Under the pieces are notes generated by a model. It was given only the letters and a program-made list of their open reading frames with translations, ran no database searches and had not been told where the DNA came from. From NCBI GenBank assembly GCA_907163375.1, contig CAJQUW010007256.1, positions 186,001-250,000 on the forward strand: a DNA stretch of 64,000 nucleotides, written 5' to 3'. This document shows positions 11,854-24,050 of the stretch, in pieces. The stretch's first letter is position 1. Every line of letters starts with the position of its first letter. The position numbers and the translations under genes are program-made. The stretch comes from Prostheceraeus crozeri. Its lineage: Eukaryota > Platyhelminthes > Polycladida > Euryleptidae.

Positions 11854-11989
11854 CCAGCCACATTCACTTACATTAAACTCTGGAAGCAAATTATCGAGAG
11901 GAGAAACAGATAACCTACAACAAAAGATTCTTGTACAAGTGCGTAGAGCAGCCTGTTGTACAGTCATACAGCTTGTTCAGCCATTCTAG
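11798..11989 (+). CDS. Candidate small secreted protein (63 codons), copy A
   Basis: From the ATG at 11798 the product starts MAMLILHQFFILTLLGVCNQ, a hydrophobic stretch with signal-peptide-like character. A hydrophilic middle (SRGETDNLQQ) and a short tail with RR and a vicinal CC follow. The copy at 31155-31346 differs by one residue (V to M). The match to a secreted precursor is compositional only, two cysteines define no known scaffold, and the frame may be chance. Confidence 0.2.
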   Translation: MAMLILHQFFILTLLGVCNQPHSLTLNSGSKLSRGETDNLQQKILVQVRRAACCTVIQLVQPF

Positions 11990-12561
11990 ATATTGTAAGA
12001 TAGTTTGTGCCATTCCATACCCCGCACTGACGAGCCTTTGTAGGGCGAAACACAGTGTCTACGGCTGCCAGGGAACTTTCGTGTTTAATTTGTTCAAGTC
12101 TGAGGACATATTTCTATCTCAATATATCTATCAATATGAGCCTCTGATTCAGTGCATAAATTGAAAATTGAGAAACAGATGCACTTGCTGCAATTTAGAT
12201 TGAATTTGTCGTATTCATGATTATTCTGCAAGATTGAGATTATTCATTGTGGCATGAATTGATAGCTATGAGATTGAACAGCAATTAATCAGCACTTTCA
12301 CGCATCAGTGCAGTGCACAAAAAATGAAACGTGACAATAGTTCGAAAGATGTGAACACTACGCATGCACAATTGGTCTCTTCCATTTTGTTAACGACATG
12401 ACTCTTGTTACAGAAAAATACATTCTTTGCATCGTAGAACTCGCTTGTCCAAAGATTTCGGAGTTATTTACATGTCTGTCGCTCCCTTCTATCTATTCAA
12501 AGCCAATGGCTAGCAGCAACACGTTCCCATTAATTTAATTGCCAATTTTGCAAGAGGTGTA

Positions 12562-14095
12562 GCAGAGGTAGCAGAGGTTTTGCAGAGGTAGCAGAATGGA
12601 ATGTGGTTCGTATCGGGGTATAAAATTGTTAGAACATGGTATGAAGGTTGTCGAACGTGTGCTTGAACGAAAGCTTCGAAGCATCATTGACATCAGCGAC
12701 ATACAGTTTGGATTCATGCCTGGGAGAGGAGCGATTGATGCCATTTTTATCGCCAGAAGAATGCAAGAATGCTACATCGAGAAGAAAAAGGATCTTTACA
12801 TGTGCTTTGTTGATCTTGAGAAGGCTTTTGACAGGGTTCCTCGACCAGTGATCGCTTGGGCACTCAGAAAACGCCTAGTGCCGGAATATCTAGTCCAAGC
12901 CGTTATGAAATTGTACGAGCATCCAGTGACGAAAATCAAGTTTGGCAGAAGTGCGAGTTTGTCGGACAGCTTTAGCGTTGGAGTAGGAGTTCATCAAGGT
13001 TCTGTTCTTTCACCGCTGCTCTTCGCCACTGTTCTGGATGTCTTATCTGAATCTGCTCGAAAGGAGGCGCTATGGAATATATTGTACGCTGATGATCTGG
13101 TGTTAATGTCGGATTCTATGGAGAGTTTGGAAATTGCATTCATGACTGGAAGAAAGTGTTCGAAAACAAAGGTCTGAAAGTAAACATCAAGAAAACGAAG
13201 GTGATGAGAGCGAGTGGTGGTCAAAAAGTAATTGATGAGGCCAAGCAAGATCCGTGTGGAGTGTGCCGCAAGCGTGTAATGAGAAATTCTGCACGATGTA
13301 ATTCATGTCGAAAGTGGGTACATGCCAGGTGCGCAGGCGTAAAGAGATTCACGAAGACCAAAGGAGATGGATTTGTCTGTAAGTCGTGTCAGCGAAGTGA
13401 CGGGGAAAGTGAGATGAACAGCACGAATGAAGAGTATATGAAGGGTATTGAGAAGGTGGAACGCTTTTGTTATCTCGGTGACACAATCAACAGTGGTGGT
13501 GGATGCGAGATAGCAATTGACAGAAGATGCCGTCTTGGTTGGATGAAGTTTAATCAGCTCTCATCAGTACTATGTGGAAGACGCTTTACTAACAGACTAA
13601 AAGGAAGAATTTATAAAGTATGTATCCGGCCAGTCATGACCTACGGCTCAGAGACATGGAATATAAGATCTGCGGAAGAGGGTGTCCTCCGAAGAACAGA
13701 GCGAGCCATGATAAGAAAAATGTGCGGAGTAAAACTTGCTGACAGAAAGAGCACTGACGAATTAATGAAGCATTTGGGTTTGACGGAGACGGTTGTTGAG
13801 GTGGTGAAAAGGAGTAGCTTAAGATGGATGGGTCACATCCTGAGAAGAGATGATACACATCCACTTAAGAAAGCATGGACCTTTGAGAAGGAGGGAAGAC
13901 GAGAAAGAGGAAGACCAACCACGTGGAAGAGCATGGCGCTGAGGGAGTGCAAAAGAGCTGGTCTGAAAGCAGAAGATGCAAGTGATCGAGCGAGATGGAG
14001 GAATGGCGTGTCAGCGTGGTGCGAACGTCAGTAACCCCTCGCAAGAGGGAAAAATGCTGACGAAAATAAATGATGATGATGATGATGATGATGAT
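12562..14095 (+). mobile_element. 5'-truncated LINE with (GAT)n tail and 5-bp target duplication
   Basis: The insertion is bounded by gtgta at 12557-12561 and 14096-14100. Copy B has the single uninterrupted site (gcaagaggtgtactatatc, about 36543). The 3' end is a gat/atg trinucleotide tail (about 14067-14095) rather than poly(A), as in several LINE clades. The 5' end carries a repeated gcagaggtagcag motif. Coding content is a reverse transcriptase missing its N-terminal part and the endonuclease. It entered after the duplication formed. Confidence 0.93.
12596..14034 (+). pseudogene. LINE reverse transcriptase with internal PHD-like finger, frameshifted
   Basis: Frame 1 (12596-13177) covers RT motifs: QFGFMPGRGAIDAIF, then CFVDLEKAFDRVPR (catalytic D), GVHQGSVLSPLLFA and LYADDLVLMSD (catalytic DD). 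A shift of frame near 13140 moves into 13156-14034, which continues FENKGLKVNIKKTKVM. A Cys/His-rich module follows (CGVCRKRV..RCNSCRKWVHARC...FVCKSC, about 13255-13390), in the style of a PHD finger. The usual LINE C-terminus comes last (FCYLGDTINSGGG, MTYGSETWNIR, LRWMGHILRRDD). The finger lies inside the RT C-terminal region. The copy is not functional as read. Confidence 0.88.
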
Positions 14096-14458
14096 GTGTA
14101 CTATATCAAATCTCTTGTGTGTTGGGAGTGATGATGTTCATCACATTTGGTCGAATCTGTGGAATGAGCGCCAGGTTGGATGGACTCAACGACCAATTCG
14201 TTCGTGTCTCAAAGAACATGGCTCTCCCTCTTCTTCCGTTATGTGCCTCCAACAGATGATGTACCATGATCATGTTTCTGTCATAAATATTTCGCGGTCT
14301 TTTTACATTTTAACATTCCCAATGACCAAATAAGGAAAACGGTAGAGGAGAATAAAATTCATCGTCTAAACCCAATTATAAATAACATATTGATACAATG
14401 TTCTAGACTAAGACAGAAATTGTAGTTGTCAAGCAAATTATATTTCCTTTCTAAATAC

Positions 14459-14814
14459 GGTTACTAGTCACTTCGACCCCATGAATTGATTATCACTGAG
14501 TGAATCCACTTCAGATAGGCAGAATAGAACCCTACGAGCCATACTTCAACTAATGAATGCAAATTACAGCCGAAAATTCCATCAGGAAAAATAACTCACA
14601 ACACGCAGAATTTGAGATCTTTGATAGATGTTAAAATCGATGAAACAGAGAGATTAGTTTGTAACAACAAGCTAATAGGCAAGAAATTGAACAGAGCACA
14701 TCAATTTATGTATATCTGTAGCCAACGCAGTATGCAGAAGCGTAGATTTGATAACCCCATTTCATGGGGTCAATTAAGATGACTAAATTTATGGGGTCGA
14801 AGTGACTTGACACC
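14459..14814. mobile_element. 356-bp MITE with GG-ended TIRs and 8-bp target duplication
   Basis: The element is bounded by ctaaatac at 14451-14458 and 14815-14822. Copy B has one ctaaatac at the same place (about 36904). Its ends are imperfect inverted repeats: ggttactagtcacttcgacc against ggtgtcaagtcacttcgacc read from the right end. There is no coding capacity. An 8-bp duplication fits hAT, P or Merlin, and the GG terminus would fit Merlin better than hAT. The superfamily is undecided. Confidence 0.85.
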
Positions 14815-15640
14815 CTAAATACACGGTCGGAAGCGCTCACAAATACCAAATACCATCTGTTCATTTTCAAATGAACCAATGACACTCACTATGTAAATTT
14901 CGGAGCTATCCACATCCATTGTCGACTGCAAAGATCCAGCAAAATTCCCGTATGTCTATTGTAGCTTCAGAAAGCCATGCTACAATTGTCGTCAATTTTA
15001 AAATTATGATAACAGGGCAGATAGATCTAAGAAGTAGTATGATGAAAAATCGATGAACATGCGATTTATATTACTGAGAAGAGTGGCAAATATGACCTAC
15101 TATAATTGTACAGATGAAATGTAACCAAATATTTGAGCCAATTGATTGCAGGTATTCCTCACACCTTCAATTAACTCACATAACAGGAACGGCAAATTGG
15201 ATTGGAATCCAAAAATACATCTGTTACACCATGTTCATCATTGTGCACACAAGCAGTTTTATCGAAGTCTTTTTTTATAAGTCTTTATCGAGATGTTTTT
15301 CGGCTATTGCGTGGCCCCAATTGTTAAACGATGATGCATATGTTGCAAAATGCCAGCAACAATACTCTAAGAGTCAACATTTTGAGTTTCTAGCAAGATT
15401 ATTTGTAATTTATTTTTGTGAGCATAATACCTTGAGAAAGAATGGCAAGCAGCAAAAAAATATTTTTGGGAACGTAAATTCAAATATTTGCAGCAGTATT
15501 TTCAAATAATAATAGTTGTATTTAAGAAACAAATACAACTTTCACAACTGTCATCACAGCTATCATTGGCCCTTTCATTGCGTCAAATCGCAGCCAAATT
15601 GGTGAAAGCTTGAAATCCTAACATGAGAATATATATGCAC

Positions 15641-15660
15641 CATAGAGTTCCTACTCTATG
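15641..15660. mobile_element. 20-bp hAT micro-element with perfect 8-bp target duplication (copy A)
   Basis: catagagttcctactctatg is flanked by atatgcac on both sides (15633-15640, 15661-15668). Its ends are the outermost 7-9 bp of the CATAGAGTAGGG terminal repeat of the 0.8-kb element family at 57879, 62431 and 63324. It is best read as an almost complete internal deletion. The copy B counterpart is 37701-37720. Confidence 0.7.
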
Positions 15661-15936
15661 ATATGCACTTTCAATTAATTTTCACTCAAGGTTGATATGA
15701 AGTTATCAAGGTCTGCAGCACTAAAGGTCCATTACCGTATCTTCCAATAATCGTTGGAGGCGATTATGTTTTAAAATTCATTTCTAGCCCATCGATTATT
15801 TTAGTTCCGGTAATCAGTGAATTTTGATATTCTTGCGCAAAGTTCTTACGGGAATATTTTATCGCTTCGGTGTAAAGTATCAGTTTTCGATGCTTTTCCG
15901 CTGTTCGCAGGAAAGGATAAGCTACATCACTGCCTA

Positions 15937-15967
15937 CATAGAGTAATATATGTATCCCTACTCTATG
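15937..15967. mobile_element. 31-bp hAT micro-element with 8-bp target duplication (copy A)
   Basis: The unit starts catagagta and ends tccctactctatg, with only a few bases between the two terminal repeats. It is flanked by actgccta and actgcctg (7 of 8 identical). In copy B (38002-38032) the flanks are identical. Same family as the 20-bp unit 280 bp upstream. Confidence 0.7.
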
Positions 15968-17686
15968 ACTGCCTGTACTATTAATTTTGCTGCCAAGGTA
16001 CTAGCCAAGGCAGTCGAAGACCATCAACCGATCAAGGCTTCTAGGTATTCACATTCAAAGACCTCAACTTTTTGTTGACCAACCTAGTCTCTGGGCATTG
16101 CACGTCATGCCAACGAATAGCAATGGCGACTGACTGCACGCATTATGCGATCGAGGTAAGACGAACCCTCCTTTTCTCTCCCATTGGAAAGACTGTGACA
16201 AATAAATAAAAATCACCTTGCTTCATCACACTTTTTATCGCTTAAATTCGAAAATAGCTCAAATATGAGGGCTGACTTGTTGTTTGGAAAAACAAATCTT
16301 CTGATGGTGTGTAAAAAAAGTATCATTAACTTTTCTGATGAAAATGAATTTCAGATAAGTATAGCTATCTGGACATCCTGATTGATCACAATACCTTTTC
16401 TACATAATCTGTAGTACCATAACATGAATTAATGATCAACTAAATAGATTTCGCAGGATTCATAGGCTGGAATCCAGATAGCAGGGTTGACTTGTTAGCG
16501 TTAACAAATTTTTTGATGGCGCGTGTAAAAGGTATCAGCAGCACTGGCGAGACCCTGAATGCTTCTAGTGAGTTGAAAAGTGTGTGACAAATTCGGAAAT
16601 AGCTCAATAAGAAGGTTGACTTGTTGCGTAGAGTCAACAAACTACCTGTTGGCGTGTAAGCATCAGTAAGTCTGTCAGCAAGATTTTCAATTTTCAGTGC
16701 ATTTCTCGTGTTTTCCGACAACTTTTCTCTTTGAATGAAATAACAAATTCAGTGTGTTGAACTGTATTGATGTATCCTAAATGAATTTAGCAAATTATTC
16801 CGAAAAAGTTTCTGATAGTCTTATAATTGCTTATAAGATACTTAATTGTTCAAAAGGGCTAGATACCTAAATTTGAACCCATTTTCGTACGGTCCTTATC
16901 ATGGCAAAAAAGCATTACGGCAATGGTGCGAGATTGCTGTTTTGTCTGCTGCGCGATGTGCGATACGACAAAAACCTAAAAAATGGCCTATAATATCCCA
17001 AGTAAAAAATGACGTTTTTTCAACGGTTGAAATCATCGTTGAAAACTAACCAAAAATCAACTTGGTGTGACAAACGTTGAAAAAACGTTGAATAAACGTT
17101 GCTGATGAACGTACGGTTGAAATCATAGTTGAAAAATAACCAAAAATCAACTTGGTGTCAAAAGCTTTGAAAAAACGTCGAATAAACGTTGATTAAACAT
17201 TTTAATTGTTTCTGCGGATATAAGCCCTAGATGACCGTTTTTGGATAAAACATGGATAATGCATGCACCATGGATAAACCCTATCAAGACGTATCGTTAG
17301 GCTACATATTAAGTAAAATGGTCTTTCTTTGGAATAAGAATGGCTATACGCTACTAATAATATTTAACACTGTGAAGAGTGGGAAATGTATGTATAATTT
17401 GCTCTAAATTATAATTTGGAATTGTACATGGTTAAAACATCGATCATCCATGTAAGTGGATAAAATATAACTAAAAGAGCGTTTCATTGTCCATTTGAAT
17501 TAGATACCGACTTTAACTAATAATATTGATGCTGTAAGAAGTGACATAAATGCATTTAAATAACTCAAAGAATCGCTCATGGATACAACATTGACATATG
17601 AAACATGCGTATATACTATTATTTCGAGTATTTTATATACATGTGCTCTTTTTATTTGATGAAATTTTGTAGACCTACAGAAAAAA

Positions 17687-17752
17687 ATGATGAAGTCACC
17701 CGAATATCTACTTTATGCCTGTATAAAATAGATATTCGGGTGACTTCATCAT
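17687..17752. ncRNA. Perfect 24-bp hairpin, possible small-RNA precursor
   Basis: The arms 17687-17710 and 17729-17752 are exact complements with an 18-nt loop. The 66-nt size fits a miRNA precursor. It sits inside the 5.5-kb TIR element, so a transposon-derived palindrome is equally likely. There is no expression evidence. Confidence 0.35.
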
Positions 17753-18587
17753 CTCCTTCTCTCTTTCTTACTCACTCTGTCCCCTTTTCTTCTTCCTCTC
17801 ATTTTTCATCATCGTTCACACTCACTACATGTGTACTGTATAGCTATATAGCAACAACATCAATCAACACTGACGAACGAATCAGGTCAACAATTACACA
17901 TGACATACGTATATTCTCAAAGGGAGCCTAAGCAATTCTACTGGCACACATTTTACCTTCTCAAATCGAATATCTGTCAATTGAAATCTATAAGCTCCAC
18001 GTATACCGTACCCATCAGCATGTCGATTTTGATCGATTTGCTCGTGTGTTCGCCAAATTGCTTGGCTAATAATTTGCAAAAATTTTGATATTAAATCAGT
18101 GTGTAACTGGACTAACAAATGCATAAGCATCCAGCTCCATCTGCGTAATCGTATTTCGCTTCTATAACTTTCCGTCACTTAAGGAAATTGGATCGCCACG
18201 CGCACGCAGTTGAGAGAGTTCAGTCACATTGTTGGCAGCCTGTGATGGCCGTGGCCGCATCTGCGTGCAGATTGAGAAGTAGTGGTCGATAATATTCTCC
18301 CGCTGCCAATTGTTGATGCCTGTGACTCATAGTCCCTGCTTATAATTATTGTCCGCCCAGACGTGAAACAGTAAGCTGCGCAAGTCAGGCGCAGTAGCTT
18401 GTGCACTCTTCGCGCTCGTGGTTTATTTGACCCGTGTTTACGTGTGCTGCTTGCTATTACAAAAGTCAGCGCATCAAGAGGATATTTCTACTTACACACC
18501 GTTATTTAGTCGGTTTTGTGATCGTCCACGTTTTTCATCATCTTACTTCGTTAATATCATGCACAATACATGGAGCACAATCTACTT

Positions 18588-18794
18588 ACGACTACCTCAA
18601 TGACCTGCAATGTGTCCAGTTATATGGATTTACCATCAATTCTCTTTCAATTATCAACAAATCGAAAATGAAAAGCACTCGTATGTAGTCAGTGAGTTCT
18701 TCTACTCAATGAAGCCATCAAGTTCCTTTGATTCATGTATCAGAATTATTGAATTAAAAAAGCATCTATTGGATCAGACTACAGAAAAAGGGTA
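18588..18794 (+). CDS. Candidate exon inside the TIR element (unidentified)
   Basis: An open stretch ends SCIRIIELKKHLLDQTTEKG directly at a GGTAAGT donor (about 18789-18795), with a possible TGTCCAG acceptor near 18620. I recognise no domain. It could be a decayed accessory exon of the transposon or coincidence. Confidence 0.15.
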
Positions 18795-21700
18795 AGTTTC
18801 TAAATGTTTTTAGATTTAGCTTGTCAATTTTGTTTCAGCATTTAACTGCAAGTCTAGGTACATGTATTTGGAAATCCCAAAGACAAAATCGAAGGAGAGA
18901 TTTGGGCATGGATTTGGGTTCATTGATCATGAACGTATAGACCTTTCTATTAGTGATTACTGTTATATCTGCTCTTACTTTTACAAATGATAAAAAGATA
19001 TAAGCGTCATACTTCATATAATTTACTGGTAACAACAAAATATCTCAATTACTCTTAGCTGTGTAGCAGACTTATCACAAGGAGTCCTACCAATACTTTG
19101 AATTCATTTGTGTGATGAAAAAAAATGATGTCACATGCTCAAAGGCTTATTTACTTCGAATTCAATATGTGAAATTGAGTTGTGCATGTTTATCAGTTTT
19201 CAAGTCGACGTTTCTCGTTGAAAAATTGATAAAAAGTTGATTGTGTCGTGAAAAGAATTATAATTAAATGGAATTATGTTGAAATGATATTATATTATTT
19301 TTAAATCCGTAATTTCTGATTGCTTGTATTTAAAATAGCACAAACATCTGGGCATGTTGAGACAGAGTAGTTGCATGCTAAAAATTTGAGAAACTATGAG
19401 CATGAAAGAATTTGATTAGCACAATAAAACTCTTTGTAATTTAGCACTTCAATATTTAGATGTGTATCAGGCTATAGGCCTACTTATACTATAGCATTAA
19501 TATTTGGATGACAAATTATTGAAAAATTTTTTGAAACAGTTTAACATGCGGCAAGATCTAAAAATTCTATTTCAGGACCGCAAAAAGTTTAGGTGGATAA
19601 TGTTTTTATCAATTTCGACAATTATTAGTGCTATTCGATTTCTGCTTAAGTGTATAATTTTTCTATCGTTTCTTAAAGATGCATCCATCAAGGAAACATG
19701 TTTAAATAGGTCATTATTTCCATTTTAATTTCCATTGAATTGAAAACCTGTAGCTATCGCCTGTGGTAATTACTTATTTCAGAATTGCCACATTTAAAAA
19801 AATACCATCAATTTGATATTTCGAGTCGTTTAAGAAAAATAATCAAGCACACTAAAGGTATAAATGCTACACCACGAACTACACGTTGTATACGGCTACA
19901 TGCACACCGTATAATTATGCGCACAAGACTAGTTTTGTGTTAAAGCCCTACAATGGGTTTAGTTGTGCAATTTAATCAATAATTCTTCATGCTTTACGAC
20001 AAGTATAAAACAATCAAAATGCAAACTCATTGCTACTCTTTCATCTGAATTTGTGTTGACTTACTACACATTATGCTTCGCACTTTTCAATATTATTGTG
20101 GCCTAGGTATTGTGGTCACATGTTTGCTGTATGCCCATATGTCACCATGAATTACTTGAAGAGATGTCATATAAATAGTAGAGACAAGAGGATATTATGT
20201 GTGTATGTGTTTGTAGATTGTGTTTTTAAACAAACTGTTTGGATATCAAAATGAATTTACATGTATCAATTTTATAATAAAAATTCAAGCGCTCCTGAAT
20301 ATTTTCATCGCATGAATTGTTGAAAAAGCGGTCGGCAAAAGGCTACATACTCCGTTTTTTTTGCAGATCACATTTTTCTAAAAAAAGTTACTTGAATATC
20401 AGAATGAAATTGATAAATACTACGAGTATTGATTAGAAAATTGTTAATAAATTGATAATAATCACAATTTGTCCACTCCTGAATTTCTTCATTTGCTATC
20501 AAAATTCCAGTGAATATCGCATGCCACATTGTCGAAGATTAAATGATCCAAAAGCAATTTTCTTAATTATCTTTACTATAACGCCTAATATTACTATAAA
20601 TGATTTCTTTTTTAAACTTTGAGTAGGCCTACCCATGGAATGTAAATTGAGGGTAGTTAAGTTTGATAATTCTGCTCTGCACATCAGCACAAAAGTTGTC
20701 TTCATTTTACAGGTGCTGATTGCTGAGGCTGTGCTACGTTCGGCTGCTTTTCTGTCTTGTTATTTGAGCTAATTAGCCCCGAAAGCTACTGGAATTTTAT
20801 TTACCCATAAGTCTCTCATACTCGCAACGTCCAAGTGATCATCAGATTCGGACAACCGCCTTGTGATCCAACCAAAGATGCTTTTGAGTTACCTCGCATC
20901 ATCGCCTCAAATTTCATTTGAGTAGTGAATGTTTCTCTGTTGAATTGTAACAGAGAAAATGGTATCACCTCTATTCTTTAAAATGCGACTGATAGCGCCG
21001 CGACGGTGTTCGACTCGAAATGACAGTGTTCCAGATGACGTGAAATACGCATTCGGGCTGTGGGCATGTTTTCTGTTTGGAAGGATTTTCAAATGAAGGA
21101 TGTGATCAAATCCGGATAGAGAAATTTCCCATATATGTTGATAAAAGTGATTTTCATCAAGATTATTTGTATCTGATCGTTCGATGTGTGCTACTATATA
21201 AAACGTCATCTTGTATGGTGGTAAAGCTTTCTTCATTTGCTAAATTCTTAAGCGGATGAAAAATTGTGTTTTTGAAAGATGTCCATCCCTTCTGCTGTTT
21301 ACTTGGGAGAGAAGGGCTCAGTTTTTGTAATCTCGATGTTATCCTACAAAGTAAAATTTTAGTAGGAATATTTTACCAAATGTGTAGGCCTAACCACTGT
21401 TTTACTGCGAGGTTACTATTGTACGGAAAGACGATCATGTTTGAAATTTGAATAAAGAACACTTACTTCAGTTTAAAGCGCTATATTCTGTAGGCCCTAT
21501 AGCTTAAAAAGAAGCGCATCGTGTCATAATGTATTTGTTTTAATCAGAAGAAAACTCCATAAGCTGAATGATTGTTCAATCGTTTTTTATTCAAATTTCA
21601 AATATCTAACTATATTACTCAATAAACTATGATTGCACTCTTGCGGTCGACAAAGCTCCATCAAGAAAAATCTAAAGAATATTTCAGAGTAGCATCTTCC

Positions 21701-24050
21701 GAATAATCGTTTGCGCTGCCATTTTATATAGGTTTGTTATCAGGGATCGCAGTTTTCCGTTTTTTACGAAATTAAACTAATGTAGGCTAAATATTTCAAA
21801 TTTACGCATTCAAACCCTGGTTTTTCCCGATTTACCGTTTTATGTAGCTCACCTTGTTTCATTTTCGTTTTAAGTCACATAATCGTCATATAAGCAATGA
21901 TCAGCAAAATTTAGAGCATGTAAGAGTTTATGAACCTCAAATATGAAACATTTTCTTCTACAGCTATTCTACCAATTCCCGGTCAAAACATTGCAAGATT
22001 AATTCAATTCTGCTGCAAATTACTTAATTGCATTTTTATATTCAATCACCATATTAGGTACGGATATAGGATGATTTTATGTGTTTAATGCATGACTCCA
22101 TATTGCATGAAGCCCGATATTTTCAGCGGATGTTCCAAGTGACCCAGCAGTTTGTGATTCCAGTTTTATGTCATTTTGCTCATGTCAAATTACGTCATTG
22201 AAATGTAAATAAATATGCCTATCAACAATTGTGATATTTTCCTTACTTATATCGTTGAACGGGTAATGAGGATGTAAGGTTGAAAATCAGTTTAAAGAAG
22301 GTTTTATATTAACAGAAAGTAGTTGATAAAACGTTGATCACCCCACTTTCTTCAACGTTTTTAAGTAACGTTGAATCAACGTTATATCAGCGGCCAAAGC
22401 GTCACGATATCAACCATCCATCAACGTTGAATCAACCGTTTATCAACCAAAATCTCGTTGAACATCAACGTTTTTTGACCGTTGATTCAACGTCATCTTT
22501 TTAATTGGGATATAAAGCATGATTCACTGATATTATATAATAAGTTTCAAGAATGTTCATTCAGCAGTTTCTCTGAAAAAATTGTTGAGGATGAGATGGG
22601 TAATCGCAATTTAATCCAGGCCTACTATCAATTTGGAAGAAAAAATATTCACACGAAGACTGATTGGGCATGATGAACACTCAACTCCCTCTGTAGAATT
22701 CATGACTATTAACAAATTCAGTGAGAATCCGAATTACACTGAGGATGGCTCGTTCCCATGTCAACAACGCTCACCAGACATATTCACCAGGCTGAAACTA
22801 ATATATTAGTTAGTATATGGATCTGTGTATTGCAATTAACAGAGGACATTTTAGGTCCAACTGGAATTGATCGTCGCATGTCTGTCAATGTCAAAGATGT
22901 TGTCAATCTGCTGGTAAATGTTCTTTGTTTTTATTTGCTTTAAGCCAACTTTACATCAAATTTTCTTATAGTCATACTTACTATTCTATTGCATCAGGTA
23001 ATTTCTCCCCGCAAAATTACATATACACGTTAGATGATTGCCAATTGCTTGGCAATCGCGTCTGGCGTGGCCGGGCACCGGTGGACGCAGCAACGATATA
23101 CATGCACAAAAGCCCCGTAGCTACTTATTACAAGGAACTGCATGATCACAAGCAAAGACGCGCGGTTCATTTTTCTGTTCAGAAAAGTCATTTAGTCACA
23201 TATTTGGTGAATAATAGTAGTGATGAAAATTTTCAGTTGAAAATTATGGAAAATATTGGAAAATTTTAAAAGTTTTGATTTTTATAGGCCCTATAATAAT
23301 TTGTGCGCTTCCACTGCCGAGGCAGCTACGTACCATAATAGAATGGGACTAAACTCCTGATTTCATGATTATTTCGATTAAAACGATTGTATCAATACGA
23401 GTTCCATCCGCGGATTTTTTGAACATTCCTTTGCCACCAGTGGCTTGTGCTAGTTTGTTAGCACTTTCAATTCACACAGACACCGCTTGGGATTATAGAT
23501 ATAAAAATTACCGGAAAAATTGGAAAAATATGGAAAAATAAAAAAAAATCCTGTCAACGAAAAATATTCCATCTAAGTAAATTTGCAATATAGTGTTGAT
23601 TAGGTAAATGATACGGTATCTCATTTGAATGAAACAATTATTATGGTACAGCAACATATGCGCAATTTTTATTTAAGAGATTGGTAAATTAAGCTTAATT
23701 TAAATTAAACAAATACGGGAAGACACAACTAGGAGTATTAAACAAACACGGATATATCGTGAAATTTACTCGACAAGAAATAGAGAAGAATATATTAGGC
23801 CTATTTGAGGGAGAAGGATATCAAGGGATTCTATGATTTTGACTTTGATTTGGACATGAATAAGCCTAAATAATCTACCGATACTTGAAAACATCACCTA
23901 ATTACAAAAATCTCTATTTCTTGATTAAAACAAAAAAATCAGTAGTCTAACAATTGGAGGCTAACAAAGTTGGATAACAAAATTATATACTCTTACAAAT
24001 CTTCAATAAAGAAAAACAATACCATACGAAGTCTTTCACTGTGCTTGAGG

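Larger units (their letters stand above)
16994..22512. mobile_element. 5.5-kb TIR element with subterminal GTTGATTCAACG repeats
   Basis: The insertion is absent from copy B, where ggcctata runs straight into gcatgattcactg (about 40900). The ends are inverted: tatcccaagtaaaaaatgac at the left, tatcccaattaaaaagatga read from the right. TAA flanks both sides, a 3-bp TWA duplication as made by PIF/Harbinger. Inside each end lie clusters of cgttgaa/ttcaacg motifs (17015-17200, 22320-22495), many palindromic (cgttgattcaacg). No transposase frame is visible in the interior, so it is non-autonomous or eroded. The superfamily call rests on the 3-bp duplication only. Confidence 0.75.

Noticed and set aside
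11798..11989. Resemblance of the small signal-peptide frame with RR and CC to a toxin precursor
   Set aside because: Only one cysteine pair, no known scaffold and no paralogues beyond the segmental duplicate. Kept only as a generic secreted candidate.
15114..15509. 131-codon plus-strand frame in copy A
   Set aside because: Disrupted in the copy B counterpart, and no recognisable domain.
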